Below, one piece after another: positions 59,259-64,000 of a stretch of 64,000 nt of DNA; within the stretch, counting starts at the first letter, position 1, and the number at the start of each line of letters is the position of its first letter. The translations under genes and the position numbers were made by a program. The notes under the pieces are model-generated. The model was not told the origin of the DNA, did no database searches, and worked only from the letters and a program-made list of their open reading frames with translations. The stretch comes from Bacillota bacterium (GTDB lineage Bacteria; Bacillota; Clostridia; Oscillospirales; Oscillospiraceae): assembly GCA_021768085.1 (NCBI GenBank), contig JAETOJ010000015.1:1-64000 (forward strand), written 5' to 3'.

Positions 59259-60209
59259 ATGGTAGAAATCCAGAAGCCGCGTATCGAATGTATCGAGAAT
59301 GTGGGCGACGATTCCTACGGGAAATACGTGGTCGAGCCGCTGGAGCGGGGCTACGGCACCACCATCGGCAACTCCCTGCGTCGCATCCTGCTGTCCTCGC
59401 TGCCCGGCACGGCGGTCACCACCGTCAAAATCGCCGGCGTGCAACACGAGTTCTCCGTCATCCCTGGCGTCAAGGAGGACGTGACGGAGATTGTCCTCAA
59501 CATCAAGGGCATCATCGCCAAACTGTACAGCGAGGGCGTCAAAACGGTCTACATTGAGGCCGCCGGCGAGGGCGCCGTCACCGCGGGGGATATCAAAACC
59601 GACAGCGACGTGGAGATCTTGAACCCGGAGCACCACATTGCTACCCTGGGGCCCGAGGCCACCCTCAACATGGAGCTCACCCTGTCCCAGGGCCGGGGCT
59701 ATGTCACCGCGGATCGAAACAAGCCTTCCCAGACGATCATCGGGGTCATCCCCGTGGACTCGGTATACACCCCTGTGCGGAAGGTGAATTACTTCGTGGA
59801 GAACACCCGCGTGGGCGACGCCACAGACTACGATAAGCTGACGCTGGAGGTCTGGACCAACGGCACGATTTCCGCCCGGGATGCCGTCTCCCTGGGCGCC
59901 CGGATTCTGGTGGATCACTTTACCCTGTTCACCGATTTGTCCGAAACCATGGGCTCCAAGGCCACTGTGGTAGAGAAGGCCGAGGCCCAGCGCGACAAGG
60001 TGCTGGAGCTTACCATCGAGGAGCTGGATCTGTCCGTGCGTTCCTTCAACTGCCTGAAGCGGGCCAATATTAACACCGTGGAGGATCTCATCTCCAAGAC
60101 TGAGGACGAGATGATGAAGGTGCGCAACCTGGGCCGCAAGTCCCTGGAGGAGGTCATCAACAAGCTGGCGATGATGGGACTGTCCCTGGCCAGCGACGAG
60201 AATCTTTAA
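59259..60209 (+). CDS. rpoA: RNA polymerase alpha subunit
   Basis: The 316-residue protein has the N-terminal dimer domain ([38 protein letters not shown]) and the C-terminal DNA- and activator-binding domain ([25 protein letters not shown]-like [30 protein letters not shown]). ATG 59259 follows AGGAGGG. A 257 bp gap with a hairpin and repeat copy C separates it from rplQ. Confidence 0.98.
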   Translation: MVEIQKPRIECIENVGDDSYGKYVVEPLERGYGTTIGNSLRRILLSSLPGTAVTTVKIAGVQHEFSVIPGVKEDVTEIVLNIKGIIAKLYSEGVKTVYIEAAGEGAVTAGDIKTDSDVEILNPEHHIATLGPEATLNMELTLSQGRGYVTADRNKPSQTIIGVIPVDSVYTPVRKVNYFVENTRVGDATDYDKLTLEVWTNGTISARDAVSLGARILVDHFTLFTDLSETMGSKATVVEKAEAQRDKVLELTIEELDLSVRSFNCLKRANINTVEDLISKTEDEMMKVRNLGRKSLEEVINKLAMMGLSLASDENL

Positions 60210-60230
60210 AACGGCGCAAAGCGCTGTTTT
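60208..60230 (+). terminator. Attenuator-like hairpin after rpoA
   Basis: AAAACgGCGC-AAA-GCGCtGTTTT directly overlaps the rpoA stop codon and ends in TTTT. It may partly terminate transcription before rplQ. Confidence 0.5.
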
Positions 60231-60342
60231 GGGGCCCCACGAAAGCCCAGCGAAGCGGGTTTCGTGGGGAGAGGAGGCACAGCGAAATGAGTGAGCTTTC
60301 AGCGAAGCTGGAAGCGAAGGATATGGAGCTTGTGCCGACGAG
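60231..60342 (+). repeat. Structured repeat, copy C
   Basis: Lies between rpoA and rplQ. GGGGCCCC, hairpin 1 CGAAA-g-CCC / GGG-TTTCG, GTGGGGAGAGGAGGCACAGCG, hairpin 2 GCTTTCAGC/GCTGGAAGC and the end block GCTTGTGCCGACGAG. Relative to copies A and B both hairpins have compensatory base changes. Confidence 0.88.
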
Positions 60343-60466
60343 GCGGCGCGGAAGTATGTAACGTTCCTGTCCGCGCACACAACCGTGTTCCAACAGGTCC
60401 AACCTGTTCGGGCGTCAGAACGAATTTCAAACACCCCGCCAAGCGGGGCCAAAGGAGTGCTTTACA

Positions 60467-60808
60467 ATGGCTAAGAACCGTAAGCTGGGCCGCACCAGCG
60501 ACCAGCGCCGCGCCATGCTGCGCGCCATGACCACCTATCTGCTGGAGAATGGGCAGATCAAGACCACCTACTCCCGGGCCAAAGAGGTCGCCCCCATCGC
60601 GGAGAAGATGATCACCCTGGCCAAGAAGAACAACCTGGCCGCTTACCGGCAGGTGCTGGCCTACGTCACCAAAGAGGACGTGGCTAAGAAGCTGTTCGAC
60701 CAGATCGGCCCCAAGTATGCCGACCGCAACGGCGGCTATACCCGGGTGCTGAAGCTGGGCCCCCGCCGCGGCGACGCGGCCGAGATGGCCATCATTCAGC
60801 TGGTGTAA
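60467..60808 (+). CDS. rplQ: 50S ribosomal protein L17
   Basis: L17 contacts the tunnel exit. 113 residues with [20 protein letters not shown], then [20 protein letters not shown], and [23 protein letters not shown] 60467 follows AAAGGAG. It closes the ribosomal cluster; a multi-hairpin element and a strong terminator follow. Confidence 0.98.
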   Translation: MAKNRKLGRTSDQRRAMLRAMTTYLLENGQIKTTYSRAKEVAPIAEKMITLAKKNNLAAYRQVLAYVTKEDVAKKLFDQIGPKYADRNGGYTRVLKLGPRRGDAAEMAIIQLV

Positions 60809-60820
60809 GCTCCTTTTCTT

Positions 60821-60904
60821 GAGAGAAAAAGGAACCGAAAAGGGTCTTAGACCCGTGAGCTTTATGCCGCTACCGCCCCGGGCGGTTATCCGGCATTTTC
60901 TCTC
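60821..60904. repeat. Multi-hairpin element after rplQ
   Basis: Perfect outer arms GAGAGAAAA (60821-60829) and TTTTCTCTC (60896-60904) enclose GGGTC-TTA-GACCC (60842-60854) and a compound stem ATGCCG...CGGCAT with inner CCGCC-N3-GGCGG (60864-60896). The architecture is like the elements at 1153-1304 and 9709-9871. Confidence 0.6.
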
Positions 60905-60912
60905 GGTAACCA

Positions 60913-60955
60913 GACAAAAGCCCTCTGCCAGACGGCAGGGGGCTTTTGTCATGCG
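60913..60955 (+). terminator. Terminator of the ribosomal supercluster
   Basis: 17-bp arms GACAAAAGCCCTCTGCC and GGCAGGGGGCTTTTGTC with a 4-base loop. It is a strong stem with A and T runs inside, about 105 bp after rplQ. Confidence 0.85.
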
Positions 60956-61475
60956 GCGATGCGTACTTTTATTACTATAACTGCCCGATGGGCTAATGGC
61001 CACCCGACAGAGGAAACAGCCTTGAAAACATAGACAGGATGGAGGAAAAAACAGAGCGCTTTGAAGCGGTTTGCGGGCATGAATGATAGGAAGTTCCCCC
61101 CCATGGACGGGGAAAAAGAGGAGATTTTGCCCTCTTGCGGCGATTTTTCGATTTGACAAGACCATTGCGCTGCCCTATACTATAAGCTGTAATCCGCAGG
61201 CGGGGGAGGGGGTGCTGGGAAAAGCGTTTTGAGCTTAAAGGTTCGCGATTTGGTTATTTTTAAGCATTTTGCACTTTTTTGTGCCGCTTCGGTCTTTGTT
61301 ACAGTTATGTTACACTTGGGCTTGACCCATTGACTTTGACGGTGGGTGGAGCTATAATGCGATTAGCCTAAGGGAGGAAGCTCCGCGAGGGTGAGAGGAT
61401 GACCCATCCTATCACCTAAAAACAGCGGATTTTGCCTCCTATACGGCCAAAAAATAGTAAGGAGGAAACATTCCA
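60956..61475 (+). promoter_or_regulatory. Regulatory region before the SLH protein gene, two promoters
   Basis: This 520 bp stretch holds no gene. P1: TTGACA (61153-61158), 17 bp, TATACT (61176-61181). P2: TTGACT (61330-61335), 17 bp, TATAAT (61353-61358). Two TTACAG/TTACAC hexamers spaced 11 bp apart (61299 and 61310) sit just before P2 and resemble half a PhoP box. The leader has a hairpin GGTGA-g-AGGAT / ATCCT-a-TCACC (61390-61416). Two consensus promoters suit a very abundant surface protein. Confidence 0.75.
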
Positions 61476-64000
61476 ATGAGAAACTTGAAAAAGTTCCTCG
61501 CGCTGGTGGCCCCAAGAAGGACATCACCCGTGCCGAGGCGGCGACTATCGTCTACCGTCTGGCTACCGGCGATGTGGCGGGCGACAAGGCCCACCTGTAT
61601 AAGGACTATGCCACGTTTACCGACGTGACGTCCGACCACTGGGCCGCCGGCTACATCAACTACTGCGCCAACGCCGAGTGGATTGCCGGCTACGGCAACG
61701 GCAAGTTCGGCCCCAACGACAAGGTGACCGGCTACCAGGCCGCCGCCATGATCCTGCGGGCTGTGGGCTACGGCAAGAACAACGAGTTCAAGGGCTCCGG
61801 CTGGCAGGTGCAGGCCGCTAACTTCAGCCGCACCCTGGGTCTGCTGGACAACGTGAACAAGACCAACTACACCAGCACCCTGAACCAGCCCGCTACCCGT
61901 GAGCTGGTGGCCGAGATCCTGTTCCAGGCCGGCCTGATCCCCACCGTGACCTGGACCCCGATGAACGGCTACCAGCCCGGCGACAACTCCATCCAGGGCC
62001 AGGGCAATAGCCTCGGCCTGGCTTGGCAGAACTTCAAGCTGAACGTTGGCAACTGGACCAACATCGACAAGTGGGGCCGTCCCGGCTACTACTGGTACAA
62101 GAACAACAGCAACACCGCCGCCAACCGGGTGGCCACCATTGAGCTCGAGGCCGACCTGGATCTCAATGGCAAGGCTTGGAAAGAGTGCGACGTGTCCCAC
62201 GAGCTGGACATTGATGAGCATGACGATTTCACTCTGTTCGTCAACAACAATGTGGCCAGCACCAGCACCTATCGGATTGAGTCCACCGATACCGTGACCA
62301 ACGTGGGCGGCCAGGGCCGTATCACCGAGTTCTACGCCGTCGGCGACATGACTCACCCCTGGGCGGGCCTGTATGGCAGCACGAACAAGGGCACTCTGAC
62401 TCAGCGCGTGGTTATGATCGACACCTACCTGGCCAAGGTCACCCGCGTGACCGAGCGCGTGCTGGATCGTCAGGGCCACGTCATCACCCCCGCTTACCTG
62501 TACCTGGACGTGTATGACGGCCATGGCGTTGGCGCCTCCGCCAAGACCGGCGTGTTCCACGCCGCCGGCAGCGCCGCCAAGGTGAACACCAGCGAGCACC
62601 GGCTGTCCGACAAGGACGCCAACTGGGCCTATGTCGCGGGCGACATGATTCTGGTTCGCGGTTACAGCGATAAGTATCAGTATGCGTACGACACCAATAA
62701 CGACCAGATCACTGACGCCGCCGGGAATGACAATAGTGGCATCGGCACTTTCGCCAACCTCTCCGGTCTGAACCACACCGGCTCTCAGGCCGCCATTGAG
62801 AAGTCTGCTTTCCAGCCCAACTGCCTGCTGCCCGCGCACAAGAACGCTGGTGATTACTGGTGGGATGAGCAGGGCTACACCACCGCGGGCTCCACCGCTC
62901 TGGAGGTCGTGGGCAAGGCCACCGCTCAGAAGGCCGAGTCGAAGCTCGGCAAGCAGACCGTGACCTACTGGAGCGAGGACAAGCACACTGTGGACGGCAC
63001 CGACTATAACGATGCCATGACCCTGTACCTGGATGTGGCCGGCACCAAGACCGGCACCACCTTCGCCTGGTACTTCGATACCTTCAACAACATCATCGGC
63101 ATTGACAACGTGCCCGACACCGTCAACTATGGTGTGATTGAGAGCATCTACAGCGCCTTCGTGCAGGGCGAGAACAACACCACCGGCGCCGCTAAGGCTA
63201 TTGCCAACGTGAAGTACGCCGACGGTTCCACCGGCACCATCACCATCGACAAGTTCTATGTGAGCAGCACCTCTAATGGCACTTGGGGTACTGGTGCGGC
63301 TCACGCTCAGAACACCGCCATGACCGGCGCTGCTGCCAACACCCTGGATCTTGTCCCTGTGTACGACAACTCCACCGGCAACGTCATGACCACTTCTGGC
63401 CCCCGGGCCGGCGCCACCGCCACCAACCAGGGCTGGCTGCACGTGGCCCCCGTGACCGCCGTGAACGCCATTGAGAACGGTAAGCAGCAGGGCGTGAATG
63501 GCGAGGCTGCCAACGGCTACTTTGGTGTGCTGCGCGGCAACCTGTACAAGTTCGTGGCTTCCACCGACGGCAGCATGACCGCCATTGAGGTGGCCGGCCA
63601 GTGGGCCAACAACACCGGCGCTTTTGCTGGGCATGAGAACAAGGCCGTCACTTCCGGCAAGCTGCTCAAGAACCTTGGTTACATCGACGTGACCACCGGC
63701 AACGGCAATACTGTCGATGTGCGTCTGGACAGCGATGCCATCATCATGATTCGCTCCAGCGCTACCTCCACTGCCGTGGCCTGCTACAACATCGACACCC
63801 TGCCCGGCGATGTGACCCTGGCCGCCAACAGCGAGGTTGACTGGGCTGATACCAACGGCAACGGCCGCGCCAACTACGTGTACGTCACTGGCACCACCGT
63901 GGGCACCCAGACCTATGGCCTGTTCTACTACAACGGCGGCGCTGCTGTGTGGAACGGCGTGGACAAGACCGGCACCCTCACCGGCTGGCTGAACGGCGAT
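61476..64000 (+). pseudogene. S-layer homology (SLH) surface protein gene with broken 5' end, truncated by window
   Basis: ATG 61476, behind AAGGAGGAAAC, begins the typical S-layer signal peptide MRNLKKFLALV. After 12 codons the sequence jumps into the middle of a first SLH domain (PKKDITRAEAATIVYRLATG), but in another frame: the SLH frame is open from before 61514 to the window end, while the ATG frame stops at about 61628. The SLH frame has no start codon upstream. A second SLH domain follows (FTDVTSDHWAAGYINYCANA, GNGKFGPNDKVTGYQAAAMI), then a long Thr/Asn/Gly-rich extracellular region. The rest of the signal peptide and about half of SLH1 are missing. True deletion, phase-variable locus and assembly artefact are all possible. 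Confidence 0.75.

Noticed and set aside
58029-60452. An 807-codon open frame antisense to rpsK-rpsD-rpoA
   Set aside because: It is the complement of well-supported ribosomal and rpoA genes; GC-rich codon bias opens long antisense frames throughout this window.
61439-63634. A 731-codon open frame antisense to the SLH gene
   Set aside because: Composition is low-complexity (Val/Gly/His-rich), as expected of a complement of Thr/Asn/Gly-rich coding DNA; no ribosome site or family features.

Overview
The window is 64 kb of chromosome from a GC-rich, Gram-positive, spore-forming anaerobe of the Clostridia, most like the Oscillospiraceae (Flavonifractor/Oscillibacter relatives). This rests on a Firmicutes-type ribosomal supercluster, spore genes (spoVAD, spoVAE, a GerMN protein), a rubrerythrin, an archaeal-type prolyl-tRNA synthetase, RqcH and MrnC, a SAM-I riboswitch before metK, and an SLH-type surface protein. 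The taxonomy is inference from gene content and family style; no 16S gene is present. I found no tRNA or rRNA gene, CRISPR array, integrase or complete insertion sequence.

Layout. 1-9.9 kb: a DUF362 protein, mnmA, an ABC-2 type exporter, a MerR regulator with YbjQ, and an operon of a ComEA-like HhH protein, response regulator, histidine kinase and GerMN protein. 9.9-16.2 kb: a D,D-carboxypeptidase, an orphan PhoP-type box, an ECF S-component divergent from a PdxR/MocR regulator, a MerR-TipAS regulator, queT and an Xre membrane regulator. 16.3-18.9 kb: rpmG-secE-nusG-rplK-rplA on the minus strand. 18.9-25.3 kb: ruvX, two clusters of small Xre-linked genes, ackA, tmcAL, pepT and a rhomboid-like protein. 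25.4-34.3 kb: a GT39-like membrane glycosyltransferase, feoAB, metK, spoVAD-spoVAE, an acyl-ACP thioesterase and a YxeA-like protein. 34.4-44 kb: gdhA, an ECF sigma factor with a putative anti-sigma factor, a PadR pair, rubrerythrin, an ABC-transporter remnant, a hotdog thioesterase, rqcH, mrnC and proS. 44.2-60.9 kb: the S10-spc-alpha supercluster from rpsJ to rplQ, with secY, adk, map, infA and rpoA. 61-64 kb: two strong promoters before an SLH protein gene whose 5' end is broken and which runs off the window.

Regulation is unusually readable. Many promoters with 16-19 bp spacers can be placed, including MerR-type 19 bp spacers over inverted repeats, an ECF-type self-promoter, a forespore-type promoter before spoVAD, a SAM-I riboswitch with terminator, a probable L1 site before rplK, and divergent overlapping promoters between rpmG and ruvX.

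The most unusual content is non-coding. A repeat of about 110 bp occurs four times, always in the same chromosomal orientation; its conserved blocks flank two hairpins whose arms differ between copies but still pair. One copy supplies the C-terminus of QueT, one abuts the mrnC stop codon, and two sit inside the ribosomal supercluster. Two tandem cloverleaf-shaped palindromic elements lie before the carboxypeptidase gene, and related multi-hairpin elements occur elsewhere. Other points are a four-unit PhoP-like box with no gene behind it, a PdxR-like protein whose PLP-lysine position reads Arg, and the out-of-frame junction in the SLH gene.
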